64,000 nucleotides of DNA from Caballeronia insecticola (GCF_000402035.1 NC_021287.1:310001-374000), one strand, 5' to 3'; shown: positions 45,068 to 55,170, counted from the stretch's first letter. Numbers and translations: made by a program. Notes: generated by a model not told the origin, from the sequence alone.

Positions 45068-46372
45068 TCATTCTTCGGCAGGACGATTGCGCACGCTGCC
45101 CGCGATCAGGTCGAAGCGGAACAGCCGGCATTCGAGCGCGCCGTTGAAGAGCGGCGTTTTCGTCGATTCGCGCAGCCGCAGCATGCCCGGCAGCTTGCGG
45201 TCGGACGTGAGCACGTAGGCGCGCCAGCCGGGAAAGCGCTGCTTGAGCGCGTTGCCGAAGGACACGAAGAATTCGGTGTCGGCCGGGTCGGGCTGGGCGC
45301 GGGCGAAGGCGTCGTCGTCTTCGCGGCGGCTGCGCGGCGTATCGCGCACTTCGCCGCGCGGACCGCGCCCGCGCACTTCGATGCGCTCGCCGTACGGCGG
45401 ATTCGCGAGGAGAATGCCGGGCGCGTCGGTCGGCGGCACCATGTTGCGCGCGTCGACCTGCTTGAGCGACAAATTCGGGACGCCCGCGCGGTGCAGGTTG
45501 GCGCGCGCCTTCTCGAGCATGTCGCCGGAGATGTCGCTGCCGAAAATGTTGATGTCCGACTGCGACGCGCGTGCGGCGCGGCGCTGCTCCGTGGCTGCCG
45601 TCTTGAGTTTTTGCCACATGCCCGGATGAAACGGCTTGAGCTTCTCGAAGCCAAAGCGCCGTTCGCTGCCGGGCGCGATGCCGAGCGCGGTTTGCGCCGC
45701 TTCGGCGAGGAACGTGCCGCTGCCGCACATCGGGTCGAAGAGCGGCGTGCCGGGCGTCCAGCCGGTGAGGCGCAGAATGCCGGCCGCGAGATTTTCGCGC
45801 AGCGGCGCGGCGCCCTTGTCGAGCCGCCAGCCGCGCTTGAAGAGCGGTTCGCCGGAGGTGTCGAGATAGAGCGTGCACTCGTTCACCGTGAGGAACGCGA
45901 ACACGCGCACGTCGGGCTGTGCGGTGTCGATGCTCGGGCGCGAGCCCGCCACGTCGCGCAGGCGGTCGCAGACGGCGTCCTTCACGCGCAACGTGGTGAA
46001 TTCGAGGCTCTTCACCGGCGATTTGATCGCGGTGAGATCGACGCGCATTGTCTGGCTCGGCGCGAACCATTGCTCCCAGCGCTGACGATGCGTGAGCTCG
46101 TAAATATCGTTCTCGTTGCGATAGGGGCCTTGCGCGATCTTGAGCAGCACGCGGCTCGCAATGCGCGAGTGAAGGTTCGCCGCCATGCCCGCAACCCAGC
46201 CGCCCCGGAAATGCACGCCGCCGGGCACTTGCGCGCCGACGACCAGCGATCCGCCGCCCGACAGCGGTGCGCCGGCCACGTGCAGTTCGCCGATCTCCGC
46301 GAGTTCGGCGGCAAGCGGTGCTTCGAGACCGCGCGGGCAGGGGACAAACCAGTCGAAGAGAGGGGAGGACAT
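45068..46372 (-). CDS. THUMP-domain class I RNA methyltransferase (RlmL/RlmK-N-like)
   Basis: 434 residues. An N-terminal ferredoxin-like/THUMP RNA-binding region (about 1-165) precedes a Rossmann methyltransferase domain with motif I region FDPMCGSGTFLAEAA and the catalytic NPPY motif in LLANPPYGERIEV. This architecture matches the N2-guanine 23S rRNA methyltransferase half of E. coli RlmL. An insert rich in charged residues (about 345-375: RGRGPRGEVRDTPRSRRED) interrupts the region after NPPY. The exact target base is inference. Confidence 0.85.
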   Translation of the reverse strand: MSSPLFDWFVPCPRGLEAPLAAELAEIGELHVAGAPLSGGGSLVVGAQVPGGVHFRGGWVAGMAANLHSRIASRVLLKIAQGPYRNENDIYELTHRQRWEQWFAPSQTMRVDLTAIKSPVKSLEFTTLRVKDAVCDRLRDVAGSRPSIDTAQPDVRVFAFLTVNECTLYLDTSGEPLFKRGWRLDKGAAPLRENLAAGILRLTGWTPGTPLFDPMCGSGTFLAEAAQTALGIAPGSERRFGFEKLKPFHPGMWQKLKTAATEQRRAARASQSDINIFGSDISGDMLEKARANLHRAGVPNLSLKQVDARNMVPPTDAPGILLANPPYGERIEVRGRGPRGEVRDTPRSRREDDDAFARAQPDPADTEFFVSFGNALKQRFPGWRAYVLTSDRKLPGMLRLRESTKTPLFNGALECRLFRFDLIAGSVRNRPAEE

Positions 46373-46701
46373 GAGCTGCTTTTCTGACGTTCAAAGGCGG
46401 TATTGTACGCGGCAGCGTTGGACCGTCGCGTCCGTTGAGCCGGAGGGCGGGAAGGGCGCGTTTCCAATCCAGCGAACTCGCCGCGCGCAAAGGCACCGAT
46501 CCTCGGCGTCGCGCTCAGAAACAGACCGTCAAATGGTTGACGATTTGCAAAATTACTTCGATCAACGTATTCATCAGTTATGCAAAATAAATGAAGGTGA
46601 GTGAGGAAGAGGTACAGATTGCGACATCGCCGGAGGGCGAACAGCCGCCGCAAGCGCCTTGCATGCTCCGCTCGCGACGGCTGGTAGTCACAACCCCTCC
46701 A
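46373..46701. other. Intergenic region, methyltransferase / pntB
   Basis: 329 bases between the start of the methyltransferase gene and the end of pntB. A lower-G+C stretch (about 46545-46610) lies in the middle. No gene, terminator with T tract or repeat was recognised. Confidence 0.5.
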
Positions 46702-48144
46702 TCACTCCACCGCCTTCATCATCTCCTCTACCACCTTCTTCGCATCGCCGAACACCATCATCGTCTTGTCCATATAGAACAGTTCGTTGTCGAGCCCGGC
46801 ATACCCCGCCGCCATCGAACGCTTGTTCACAATGATCGTGCGCGCCTTGTACGCTTCGAGAATCGGCATGCCGGCAATCGGCGATTTTGGATCGGTCTTC
46901 GCCGCAGGATTGACCACGTCGTTAGCGCCGAGCACGAGCACCACATCCGTCTGGCCGAATTCGCTGTTGATTTCGTCCATCTCCTGCACCATCTCGTACG
47001 GCACTTCGGCTTCGGCCAGCAGCACGTTCATATGCCCCGGCATACGCCCCGCGACGGGGTGAATCGCGTACCGCACATCGATGCCTTTCTCCACCAGCTT
47101 GTCGGTCAGCTCCTTCAACGCATGCTGCGCCCGCGCGACCGCCAGACCGTAGCCCGGCACGATCACCACGCTTTCCGCGTTGCCGAGCATGAACGCGGCA
47201 TCGTCGGCGGAACCGGACTTGACCGGACGCTGCTCCGTCGCGCCGCCCGTCGTGGCAGCCCCAGCCTCGCCGCCGAATCCGCCGAGAATCACGTTAAAGA
47301 ACGAGCGGTTCATCGCCTTACACATGATGTAGGACAGAATCGCGCCCGAGGAGCCGACCAGCGACCCCGCGATGATCAGCATCGGATTGTTCAGCGAGAA
47401 GCCGATGCCCGCCGCCGCCCAGCCCGAGTACGAGTTGAGCATCGACACGACCACGGGCATATCCGCGCCGCCGATCGGAATGATGATCAGCACGCCCAGC
47501 GCGAACGCGATGATCGTCATGATGATGAACGGCAGCCACGACTCCGTGAGCATGAAGATCACGCCGAAGCCGACCATCGCGATGGCGAGCAGCAGGTTGA
47601 TCAGATGCTGCCCCGAATACGTGACCGGCGCGCCTTGAAACAGCCGGAACTTGTACTTGCCCGAGAGCTTGCCGAACGCGATAACCGAGCCCGAGAACGT
47701 GATTGCGCCGACGAACGTGCCGATAAACAACTCGACGCGATTGCCATACGGAATCGGATCGCCCGGCGCCGCGAGGCCGAACGCGGACGGCTCGGCCACG
47801 ACGCCATACGCAATGCACACGGCCGCGAGACCGATCAGCGAGTGCATCGCGGCGACGAGTTCGGGCATCTTCGTCATCTCGACTTTCGCCGCGATGTACG
47901 CGCCCGCCGCGCCGCCGATGATCAGCGCCGCGAACAGCAGCGACAGCCCGAGCGCGAGATTGGAGCCGAGATAGGCCGCCTGCTTCGTGATCAGCGCGAG
48001 CGTGGTGAGAATGGCGATCGCCATGCCGGCCATGCCGAAGGTATTGCCGATACGCGCCGTCTTCGGGTTGGACAAGCCTTTGAGCGCCTGGATGAAACAC
48101 ACCGAGGCGACGAGATACAGGAGAGTGACGACGTTCAGGCTCAT
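46702..48144 (-). CDS. pntB: NAD(P) transhydrogenase subunit beta
   Basis: 480 residues from ATG 48144. Eight to nine membrane helices (about 1-280) lead to the NADP(H)-binding domain III at the C-terminus (SVVIVPGYGLAVARAQ and LVLGANDVVNPAA). With PntA it couples proton re-entry to making NADPH from NADH. Its ATG overlaps the TAA of the preceding small subunit by one base. Confidence 0.95.
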   Translation of the reverse strand: MSLNVVTLLYLVASVCFIQALKGLSNPKTARIGNTFGMAGMAIAILTTLALITKQAAYLGSNLALGLSLLFAALIIGGAAGAYIAAKVEMTKMPELVAAMHSLIGLAAVCIAYGVVAEPSAFGLAAPGDPIPYGNRVELFIGTFVGAITFSGSVIAFGKLSGKYKFRLFQGAPVTYSGQHLINLLLAIAMVGFGVIFMLTESWLPFIIMTIIAFALGVLIIIPIGGADMPVVVSMLNSYSGWAAAGIGFSLNNPMLIIAGSLVGSSGAILSYIMCKAMNRSFFNVILGGFGGEAGAATTGGATEQRPVKSGSADDAAFMLGNAESVVIVPGYGLAVARAQHALKELTDKLVEKGIDVRYAIHPVAGRMPGHMNVLLAEAEVPYEMVQEMDEINSEFGQTDVVLVLGANDVVNPAAKTDPKSPIAGMPILEAYKARTIIVNKRSMAAGYAGLDNELFYMDKTMMVFGDAKKVVEEMMKAVE

Positions 48145-48464
48145 TACGCGCCCTCCTTGACCGGCAGTTTCTTCGGCTCTTTCTTCTTGAACATCTCCAG
48201 CATTCGCCGTGTCACGAGAAAGCCGCCGAACACGTTCACCGCCGCGAGCAACACGGCGAGCGTGCCGAAAAACTTGCCCGCCGCGCCAACAGTGAGACCG
48301 ACCGCGAGCATTGCCCCGACAATGACAATTGCCGAGATCGCGTTGGTCACGGCCATCAGCGGCGTGTGCAGCGCGGGCGTGACATTCCACACGACGTGAT
48401 AGCCGACATAAATGGCCAGCACGAAGATGATGAGATTGATCACCGTGTGATTGATGACGTCCAT
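48144..48464 (-). CDS. pntAB: NAD(P) transhydrogenase subunit alpha, membrane part (PntA2)
   Basis: 106 residues with three membrane helices (about 8-28, 32-60, 68-90). It corresponds to the C-terminal membrane part of E. coli PntA as a separate gene ([19 protein letters not shown]). It overlaps pntB by one base and follows the soluble subunit by 13 bp. The three-gene split is common in alpha- and betaproteobacteria. Confidence 0.93.
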   Translation of the reverse strand: MDVINHTVINLIIFVLAIYVGYHVVWNVTPALHTPLMAVTNAISAIVIVGAMLAVGLTVGAAGKFFGTLAVLLAAVNVFGGFLVTRRMLEMFKKKEPKKLPVKEGA

Positions 48465-48477
48465 GTTCTTCTCCGTA

Positions 48478-49623
48478 TCAGGCCGCGGCGCGCGCGACTT
48501 GGCCGTCGCGGCACTGCAGCGTGGCCGCGACGATATCGTCCGCGAGATCGATGTTGAGCGTGCCTTCCTTCGTCAGGATGAGCTTGAGAAAGTCGAGCAG
48601 ATTGCGGGCGTACAGCGCGGACGCATCGGCGCCGACCATCGACGCGAGGTTCGTGTGCCCGACGATATGCACGCCATGCTTCATCACCACCTGATCGACT
48701 TCGGTGAGCGGGCAGTTGCCGCCGCGCTTGCCTTCGAACTCGGGGCCGCGGCCAGCGGCGAGATCGATGATCACGGAGCCCGGCTTCATGTGCTTGACCG
48801 TTTCGACCGAAATGAGCGTCGGCGCCGGGCGGCCGGGAATCAGCGCGGTCGAGATGACGATGTCCGCCGCCTTGGCACGCTCGTGCACTTGCGCCGATTG
48901 CCGCGCGAGCCAGCTCGGCGGCATCGGACGCGCATAGCCGCCGACGCCGACCGCGGCCTCGCGTTCTTCGTCGGTTTCGAACGGCACGTCGACGAACTTC
49001 GCCCCGAGCGATTCGATCTGTTCCTTGACGGCCGGCCGCACGTCCGACGCCTCGACCACCGCGCCGAGACGCTTGGCGGTCGCGATCGCCTGCAGCCCCG
49101 CGACGCCCGCGCCGAGCACGAGCACGCGCGCGGCCTTGACGGTGCCGGCGGCGGTCATCAGCATCGGCATGAAACGCTGGTAATACTGGCAGGCCATCAG
49201 CACGGCCTTGTATCCGGCGATGTTCGCCTGCGACGAGAGCACGTCGAGGCTTTGCGCGCGCGTCGTGCGGGGCGCGGCTTCGAGCGCGAACGCGGTGACG
49301 CCCGCGGCGGCGAGCCGCGCGGTGTTCTCTGTATTGAAGGGATCGAGCATGCCGATCAGCACGGTGCCCGGTTTCATGGAAGCGAGTTCCTCGGCGGAAG
49401 GCGATTGCACCTTGAGGACGATCTCGGCGGAAAAGGCGGTCGCGGCATCGACGAGATCGGCGCCCGCTTGCGCGAAGGCATCGTCGATATAGCTTGCCGG
49501 CAAGCCCGCGCCGCTCTGCACCGAGACGCGGTGACCTTGCGTGACGAGCTTCTTGACCGTTTCGGGCGTAGCGGCGACTCGCGCCTCGTTCGCCCGCGTT
49601 TCAGCAGGCACTCCGATGTGCAT
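48478..49623 (-). CDS. pntAA: NAD(P) transhydrogenase subunit alpha, NAD-binding part (PntA1)
   Basis: 381 residues. It is the soluble NAD(H)-binding domain I, related to alanine dehydrogenase. Conserved pieces are [20 protein letters not shown], the Rossmann motif [20 protein letters not shown] and [15 protein letters not shown]. First gene of pntAA-pntAB-pntB, with an AGGAGG ribosome site. Confidence 0.95.
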   Translation of the reverse strand: MHIGVPAETRANEARVAATPETVKKLVTQGHRVSVQSGAGLPASYIDDAFAQAGADLVDAATAFSAEIVLKVQSPSAEELASMKPGTVLIGMLDPFNTENTARLAAAGVTAFALEAAPRTTRAQSLDVLSSQANIAGYKAVLMACQYYQRFMPMLMTAAGTVKAARVLVLGAGVAGLQAIATAKRLGAVVEASDVRPAVKEQIESLGAKFVDVPFETDEEREAAVGVGGYARPMPPSWLARQSAQVHERAKAADIVISTALIPGRPAPTLISVETVKHMKPGSVIIDLAAGRGPEFEGKRGGNCPLTEVDQVVMKHGVHIVGHTNLASMVGADASALYARNLLDFLKLILTKEGTLNIDLADDIVAATLQCRDGQVARAAA

Positions 49624-49850
49624 CTTTGAATCCTCCTGTCTCTGTTGCTTCCTGCGCCCGGGACCGGAATTAGGAAAGCTTAAGGCTGAGTTTTATTTCA
49701 AATGCTGGAACTGACGGCTATCGCCACTGTAACCGAAGAATGCGTGCGCAAATATCCGATCCGGCACTTTGTTCCTGTAGCCGCTCATCCACGCCTACCC
49801 CTAACGAGTGGACAGGCGGGAATGCCCCGGCGACGGTAAAATATCCGACC

Positions 49851-50333
49851 ATGAAATCAGACACTTGGGCCCCCCACGTCACGGTGGCGGCGATCATCGA
49901 GCGCGACGGGCGCTTTCTCGTGATCGAGGAGCACACGTCGGCGGGACTCAGAATCAACCAACCGGCCGGTCATCTGGAAGCGGGCGAGACGCTCGCCGAA
50001 GCGGTGATCCGCGAGACGTTCGAGGAAACGGCGCATCGCTTCGAGCCCGAGGCGCTCGTCGGCGCATATATGACGCACTTCGCGCGGCCGGGCGGCGACG
50101 TCACGTATCTGCGCTTCACGTTCTGCGGCAAGTCGGCCGGCGAAGAGAGCGGGCGTTCGCTCGACGAAGGCATCGTGCGCGCGATGTGGCTCACCGCCGA
50201 TGAATTGCGCGCGTCGGCACAGCGGCACCGGACGCCGCTCGTGATGAAGTGTGTCGACGATTACCTGTCCGGGCGGCGCGTGCCGCTCGATTTCATTCAT
50301 ACGCATTCGGTCGCGCCGGTGGTGCGGGCCTGA
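49851..50333 (+). CDS. Nudix hydrolase (NudJ-like)
   Basis: 160 residues from ATG 49851. The Nudix box is clear: [20 protein letters not shown] (about 43-62), binding the magnesium ions that cleave a nucleoside diphosphate linkage. The final glycine of the box is alanine here. The N-terminus ([20 protein letters not shown]) and position directly before mnmA match NudJ, which sits before mnmA in many proteobacteria and hydrolyses thiamine- and nucleoside-di/triphosphates. The exact substrate is uncertain. 89 bp before mnmA. Confidence 0.85.
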   Translation: MKSDTWAPHVTVAAIIERDGRFLVIEEHTSAGLRINQPAGHLEAGETLAEAVIRETFEETAHRFEPEALVGAYMTHFARPGGDVTYLRFTFCGKSAGEESGRSLDEGIVRAMWLTADELRASAQRHRTPLVMKCVDDYLSGRRVPLDFIHTHSVAPVVRA

Positions 50334-50422
50334 GGGCTCGCATCGTGGCCCGCTTCCGGGCCGCTTCCGGCGGCCAGCTTTCCCCGCACGCCGGCGTCTT
50401 GCGGGAACAACGCGGTATTTCT

Positions 50423-51553
50423 ATGAGCAAGCGAAGAGTGGTGGTGGGCATGTCGGGCGGCGTCGATTCGTCGGTCACGGCGTGGCTCCTGAAGGAACAA
50501 GGCTATGACGTCGTCGGCCTCTTCATGAAGAACTGGGAAGACGACGACGACGGCGAATATTGCTCGACCCGGCAGGACTGGATCGACGTGGTGTCGGTCG
50601 CGGATCTGCTCGGCATCGACGTCGAAGCGGTCAACTTCGCCGCCGAATACAAGGACCGCGTGTTCGCGGAGTTCCTGCGCGAGTACTCGGCGGGCCGCAC
50701 GCCCAATCCGGACGTGCTGTGCAACGCCGAGATCAAGTTCAAGGCGTTCCTCGATCACGCGATGTCGCTCGGCGCGGAAACCATCGCGACGGGTCATTAC
50801 GCACGCGTGCGCGAGCAGGACGGACTCTTCCAGTTGCTCAAGGCGACGGATTCGACCAAGGATCAGTCGTACTTTTTGCATCGGCTGAATCAGGCGCAGT
50901 TGTCGAAGACGCTGTTTCCGCTCGGCGAAATCCCGAAGACGAAGGTGCGCGAAATCGCGGCGCAGATCGGACTGCCGAACGCGAAGAAGAAGGATTCGAC
51001 CGGCATCTGCTTCATCGGCGAGCGGCCGTTTCGCGAGTTCCTCAACCGTTACCTGCCGACGAAACCCGGCCCGATGAAGACGGCCGAAGGCAAGATCGTC
51101 GGCGAGCATATCGGGCTTGCGTTCTACACGTTCGGTCAGCGCAAGGGCATCGGCATCGGCGGCGCGAAGGACGGCAGCGGCGAGCCGTGGTTCGTCGCGG
51201 GCAAGGACATGGCGAGCAACACGCTGTATGTCGTGCAGGGGCACGATCACCCGTGGTTGCTGTCGGAGTCGCTCGTCGCGGGCAACACGAGCTGGGTGGC
51301 GGGTTTTGCGCCGGAAGAGGGCGTGACGTGCGGCGCCAAGACGCGCTATCGCCAGCAGGACGCGGCGTGCCACTTCGCGCGCGAGGCCGACGGACGTTTC
51401 GTGCTTCATTTCGACGATGCGCAGTGGGCCGTCACGCCGGGGCAATCGGCGGTGCTGTATCAGGGCGATGTGTGTCTGGGCGGCGGCATCATCGAACAGG
51501 CAACGGCAGGGCAGGACACCACGCAGGCGGCGGCGCTCTCGACCGCGCGCTGA
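50423..51553 (+). CDS. mnmA: tRNA-specific 2-thiouridylase MnmA
   Basis: 376 residues from ATG 50423. It thiolates uridine 34 of certain tRNAs. The ATP-pyrophosphatase loop ([13 protein letters not shown], residues 9-21) and both catalytic cysteines ([11 protein letters not shown]ys100; [11 protein letters not shown]ys196) are present. The frame is open upstream through the nudix gene region but without a better start. A terminator follows. Confidence 0.97.
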   Translation: MSKRRVVVGMSGGVDSSVTAWLLKEQGYDVVGLFMKNWEDDDDGEYCSTRQDWIDVVSVADLLGIDVEAVNFAAEYKDRVFAEFLREYSAGRTPNPDVLCNAEIKFKAFLDHAMSLGAETIATGHYARVREQDGLFQLLKATDSTKDQSYFLHRLNQAQLSKTLFPLGEIPKTKVREIAAQIGLPNAKKKDSTGICFIGERPFREFLNRYLPTKPGPMKTAEGKIVGEHIGLAFYTFGQRKGIGIGGAKDGSGEPWFVAGKDMASNTLYVVQGHDHPWLLSESLVAGNTSWVAGFAPEEGVTCGAKTRYRQQDAACHFAREADGRFVLHFDDAQWAVTPGQSAVLYQGDVCLGGGIIEQATAGQDTTQAAALSTAR

Positions 51554-51562
51554 TTTGCGCGA

Positions 51563-51590
51563 AAGCCCCGGCTTCGGCCGGGGTTCTCTT
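51563..51590 (+). terminator. Intrinsic terminator after mnmA
   Basis: AAGCCCCGGC and GCCGGGG form a stable stem capped by a TTCG tetraloop (51566-51583), followed by the T-rich TTCTCTT. Confidence 0.8.
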
Positions 51591-51648
51591 CGCGCCGACG
51601 TGGGCATTTTTCCTATCAGTCCGATAAAAACTTTTTTGATACAAGTGC

Positions 51649-51677
51649 TTGACCGTCTATCTAGTGATAGATAAATT
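51649..51677 (+). promoter_or_regulatory. tetR promoter with embedded operator
   Basis: -35 TTGACC (51649-51654), a 17-bp spacer and -10 TAAATT (51672-51677). The spacer contains a perfect inverted repeat, TCTATC-TAGT-GATAGA (51656-51671). A dimeric repressor bound there would block RNA polymerase directly, so the downstream TetR protein probably represses its own gene. Confidence 0.75.
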
Positions 51678-51708
51678 ACGCCTATCAAAGGCAGGGACTA
51701 TTTCAGAA

Positions 51709-52266
51709 ATGGACAAGAACACCGTACGCGAGGCGCTGCTGGACCATGCGCAGTCACTCTTGATGACGCGCGGCTATAACGGTTTCAGCTATCGCGACTT
51801 GTCCGAATTGGTCGGAGTGAAGACCTCCAGCATCCACTATTACTTCCCGACGAAGGAAGATCTCGCGCTCGAAGCGGTGAATGCGTACAGCGCGGACGTG
51901 ATGTCGTCTATCTACGCGATCGACAGTTCGGCCTCGGCGGACAAGAAACTCGATCGCTATACGAAGCTGTTCGGGCGGATTATCGGCGGGGGAAATCAGA
52001 TCTGCCTGTGCGGCATGCTCGCGTCGGACATCGAATCGTTGCCGGAGAAGGTGCGCCACGCCGTGCAATCGTTCTTCAAGGCCAACGAAAACTGGCTGGC
52101 GAAGGTACTGGCCGAAGGCGAAGCGCAAGACACGCTCGACGCCGGCGGAAAACCCGAAGCCGCCGCGCGCGTGCTGTACGCCGCGTTCCAGGGCAGCTTG
52201 CTGGCGTGCCGTCTTTTTCAGACACGAACGCGTCTGGACGAAGTGGCGAATACGGTCCGGCGGTAG
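51709..52266 (+). CDS. TetR family transcriptional regulator
   Basis: 185 residues from ATG 51709. The N-terminal helix-turn-helix is typical (LLMTRGYNGFSYRDLSELVG, then KTSSIHYYFPTKEDLALEAV, about residues 17-56). The C-terminal ligand domain contains the CLCGMLASDIESLP segment common to one TetR subgroup. The ligand is unknown. Matching operators in its own promoter and upstream of the secreted esterase gene suggest it controls both. Confidence 0.9.
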   Translation: MDKNTVREALLDHAQSLLMTRGYNGFSYRDLSELVGVKTSSIHYYFPTKEDLALEAVNAYSADVMSSIYAIDSSASADKKLDRYTKLFGRIIGGGNQICLCGMLASDIESLPEKVRHAVQSFFKANENWLAKVLAEGEAQDTLDAGGKPEAAARVLYAAFQGSLLACRLFQTRTRLDEVANTVRR

Positions 52267-52312
52267 ATAACCCTGTGGATAACCATGTGAAAAACGTATG
52301 AATTCGCGTGGG

Positions 52313-52340
52313 AAAATCTATCTTTAGGTAGATAGATTTT
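52313..52340. promoter_or_regulatory. 28-base perfect palindrome downstream of tetR
   Basis: AAAATCTATCT and AGATAGATTTT flank TTAGGT. It contains the same TCTATC/GATAGA half-sites as the tetR operator but with an eight-base centre. It could be a second-type operator or, as RNA, the hairpin ending tetR transcription. Confidence 0.65.
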
Positions 52341-52463
52341 GGCGGATTAAACCGGCTTTTTGGGCGGCTAGGTCGTTTCGCCGGTTGATATGGCGAAAGC
52401 CGCGCGGCTACGCGCCCGGACGATCACGAATCAACTTTTTATAAGCGCGATTACATCGCGTTA

Positions 52464-52479
52464 TCTATCTACTCATAGA
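52464..52479. promoter_or_regulatory. Second copy of the TetR operator, upstream of the esterase gene
   Basis: TCTATC-TACT-CATAGA matches the operator in the tetR promoter at 14 of 16 positions with identical spacing. A -10-like TTATAG begins two bases after it, the same geometry as at tetR, although no good -35 is seen. Confidence 0.6.
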
Positions 52480-52569
52480 TTTATAGAAATATCGATTTTT
52501 CCTCGTTCCACCCTCGTTTCACCGTCTTACCACCGTTTCAACCTCAACTCGAATGGACTGGAAACCATC

Positions 52570-53601
52570 ATGAAACAGCGCAATGCCGCAGTTCTCGCCA
52601 TCGCCGTCGCAGCCGTGTTGTCCTATTCCGCCGCTCAGGCGGAAACCCGCGCGCCGGTGCCCGAACCGACGACGCAGCACTTCATCGATGCGCTCGCGGC
52701 CAGCAAAGCGCCGCCGATTTACACGCTGTCGCCCGCCGACGCCCGCAACGTGCTTGCCGGCGCGCAGACGCAGCCGGTGAAGAAGCAGGCTGCGAATATC
52801 GAAGACCGTGTGATCGAAGCCGGTCCGACAGGCAAAATCGCGCTGCGCATCGTGCGCCCCGAGCATGCGAAGGGCGCGCTGCCGGTCATCATGTATTTTC
52901 ACGGCGGCGGCTGGGTGTTGGGCGACAAGAATACGCACGACCGTCTGGTGCGCGAGATCGCGAACGGCGCGCAGGCGACGGTCGTGTTCGTGGACTATGA
53001 CCGTTCGCCGGAAACGAAGTATCCCGTGCCGATCGAACAGGCGTATGCCGCGACGCGCTACGTCGCCGATCACGCGAAGGCGTTCAATGTCGATGCGTCG
53101 CGCATGGCGGTGGCGGGCGACAGCGTCGGCGGCAACATGACGGCCGCCGTCACGCTGCTCGCGAAGGAGCGCGGCGGTCCGGCGCTGCGCGCGCAGGTGC
53201 TCTTTTACCCGGTGACGGACGCCAGTTTCGACGACGGCTCATACACCGAATTCGCCAACGGCCCGTGGCTCACCCGCGACGCAATGAAATGGTTCTGGGA
53301 CGCTTACGCGCCGAACGCCGCCGATCGCGCGAAGATCACGGCGTCGCCGTTGCGCGCGAGTCTCGATGAACTGAAGGGCTTGCCGCCGGCGCTCGTCATC
53401 ACCGATGAAAACGACGTCCTGCGCGACGAAGGCGAGGCTTACGGGCGCAAGCTGTCGCAAGCGGGCGTGCCGGTCACGTCGGTGCGTTACAACGGCACGA
53501 TTCACGACTTCGTGATGCTCAACGCGCTGGCCGAAACGCCCGCGACGCGCGCGGCCATCGCGCAGGCGAACGCGACGTTGAAGGCTGCATTGAGAAAGTA
53601 A
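52570..53601 (+). CDS. Secreted alpha/beta hydrolase, HSL-type esterase
   Basis: 343 residues from ATG 52570. A signal peptide (cleavage near residue 24, after SAAQA) sends it to the periplasm or outside. The hormone-sensitive-lipase motifs are present: oxyanion-hole HGGGW, nucleophile GDSVGG, the Asp region ITDENDVLRDEGE and the His in GTIHDF. It should cleave short-chain acyl esters; the natural substrate is unknown. Operator copies suggest control by the adjacent TetR protein. Confidence 0.88.
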   Translation: MKQRNAAVLAIAVAAVLSYSAAQAETRAPVPEPTTQHFIDALAASKAPPIYTLSPADARNVLAGAQTQPVKKQAANIEDRVIEAGPTGKIALRIVRPEHAKGALPVIMYFHGGGWVLGDKNTHDRLVREIANGAQATVVFVDYDRSPETKYPVPIEQAYAATRYVADHAKAFNVDASRMAVAGDSVGGNMTAAVTLLAKERGGPALRAQVLFYPVTDASFDDGSYTEFANGPWLTRDAMKWFWDAYAPNAADRAKITASPLRASLDELKGLPPALVITDENDVLRDEGEAYGRKLSQAGVPVTSVRYNGTIHDFVMLNALAETPATRAAIAQANATLKAALRK

Positions 53602-53653
53602 GAACAGGAGAAGCCACGTTCCCGCCGCGCGCGGGAACGTCGATGCACGCCGG

Positions 53654-54268
53654 TCAGAGCACCGGCACGGTATCCACGAACGATTGGCGCTGCGCGAGCC
53701 GCACGTACAACTTGTCGAGATTCGGGTGGGCGTCGCGCCAGTTCAGGTCCGGCATCCGCAGATCGAGATAGCCGAGCGCGCAGCCGCAGGCGATATCCGC
53801 GAGGGTAAAGCGGTTCGCCGAACACCATTGCTTCGAGCCGAGTCCGCGCGACATCGCGCGCAGGCCGTCTTCCACCTTGAGCCGCTGACGCGCGAGCCAC
53901 GCCTCGCTGCGATGCGCCTCTTCGCGCAACGTGCCTTCGAGACGGATCAGCACGGCGGCTTCGAGCATGCCGTCGGCGAGGGCTTCCCAGCAACGCACTT
54001 CGGTGCGCTCGCGGCGCTCCTGCGGCAGCAGCTTGCCGACGGGCGTGAGCGTGTCGACGAATTCGCAGATCACGCGCGAATCGAACACGGCTTCGCCGTC
54101 GTCGAGGACCAGACACGGGACCTTGCCGAGCGGGTTGTACTCGTGAATCTTCGAATCGGATGCCCAGACGTCCTCGAGCACCAGTTCACAATCGATCTTC
54201 TTTTCCGCCATGACGATACGCACCTTGCGGACGAACGGGCTGGTGTGCGAACCGATCAGTTTCATCAT
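53654..54268 (-). CDS. Glutathione S-transferase family protein
   Basis: About 204 residues; tandem ATGs at 54268 and 54265 compete. The thioredoxin-like N-terminal domain (SHTSPFVRKVRIVMAEKKID, then NPLGKVPCLVLDDGE and the glutathione gamma-glutamyl site FDSRVICEF) and the helical C-terminal domain (FTLADIACGCALGYLD) are complete. The likely activating residue is the Ser of TSPFVRK. Substrate unknown. It stands alone between the esterase and the pqi operon. Confidence 0.9.
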   Translation of the reverse strand: MMKLIGSHTSPFVRKVRIVMAEKKIDCELVLEDVWASDSKIHEYNPLGKVPCLVLDDGEAVFDSRVICEFVDTLTPVGKLLPQERRERTEVRCWEALADGMLEAAVLIRLEGTLREEAHRSEAWLARQRLKVEDGLRAMSRGLGSKQWCSANRFTLADIACGCALGYLDLRMPDLNWRDAHPNLDKLYVRLAQRQSFVDTVPVL

Positions 54269-54447
54269 CTTTTCTTCGCTTGATTCGGAATTTTGGGCGA
54301 CGACGATCTTAACCGGACGCGCTTCAGGCCCCGTATTTTCCCGCAGCCCGCGACGAGGCGTGTCGCCTGCCGACAACATACGCTCGCCTCGCTCGCGTGT
54401 GCCTACTTGTGCCCAATTGTGCCGACCCGCGCCGGGCGCGGCGCCGA

Positions 54448-55170
54448 TCATTGCGCGCTGGCAGTCGCCGCCGCGCTCGCGGACGGACACGGCAAGACCG
54501 GCGCGGCGGCGGGCTTGACACTCGCGCCCGCCTTGCCCTTCGACGACGCAGCCGCCGCACCCGAAACACCCGACACGCCCGCCGCCGTCCGAGGCAACGA
54601 AGCCAGGCTGCGCATGCCCGCTGAAATCGCGGACGCAAGCTCGTCCACTGCCTTCCGATGTCCGCCGACGAGCGCGTCATACCCCGAGCCGACGCGCTCC
54701 TGCGCAACGGTCCGGCAGGTCAGCACGGCGTCCGAGCCGACGGCGTGCACGCTCCACACGGCGTCGATCACCGCCTGCGAATCGGGCCACGACTCGAAAC
54801 GCTGCACATTCACCTTCACGCGATACACCGGCACCGATTCCGGATGCGGCGTGTTGTAGACATCGATCGCGCCGAGTTGCTGCGTGAGATCGGCGGACAG
54901 CGCGCGCCGCACTTCATCGGCGGGCAGCGACGCCCAGCGGTTCTCCTCGAGCACCTGAACCTGCGCCGGACTCGTCTGCACGACCAGCTGATTGCGCGCA
55001 ACCTGCTGCGGCATGTCGACGGGCGCCAGTTCGAAAAAGAACGCGGCCGGCGTGGACGGCACCGGCCGTGCCTCGCCGCCGCCGAGCGTGTAGAAACGGC
55101 TCGTCGGCGAAGCGCAGGCGGCGAGCAGCGCGGCCGCGCCAAGGGTCGTCATCAACGCGCCGAACTTCAT
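54448..55170 (-). CDS. pqiC: Outer-membrane lipoprotein PqiC-like (ABC-type transport auxiliary lipoprotein)
   Basis: 240 residues. A lipoprotein signal peptide ends in the lipobox LLAAC (Cys near residue 19), followed by ASPTSRFYTLGGGEA, typical of the PqiC family. The C-terminal 55 residues are an alanine/serine-rich low-complexity tail beyond the usual domain. PqiC anchors the PqiB tube at the outer membrane. It overlaps pqiB by four bases. Confidence 0.88.
   Translation of the reverse strand: MKFGALMTTLGAAALLAACASPTSRFYTLGGGEARPVPSTPAAFFFELAPVDMPQQVARNQLVVQTSPAQVQVLEENRWASLPADEVRRALSADLTQQLGAIDVYNTPHPESVPVYRVKVNVQRFESWPDSQAVIDAVWSVHAVGSDAVLTCRTVAQERVGSGYDALVGGHRKAVDELASAISAGMRSLASLPRTAAGVSGVSGAAAASSKGKAGASVKPAAAPVLPCPSASAAATASAQ

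Larger units (their letters stand above)
52267..52569. other. Intergenic region, tetR / esterase, with two operator-like repeats
   Basis: 303 bases, A+T-rich for this genome. It holds a large palindrome (52313-52340) and a copy of the tetR operator (52464-52479) described separately. The esterase promoter is probably near the second. A frame reading through from 52390 into the esterase gene lacks protein-like sequence before its ATG. Confidence 0.6.
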
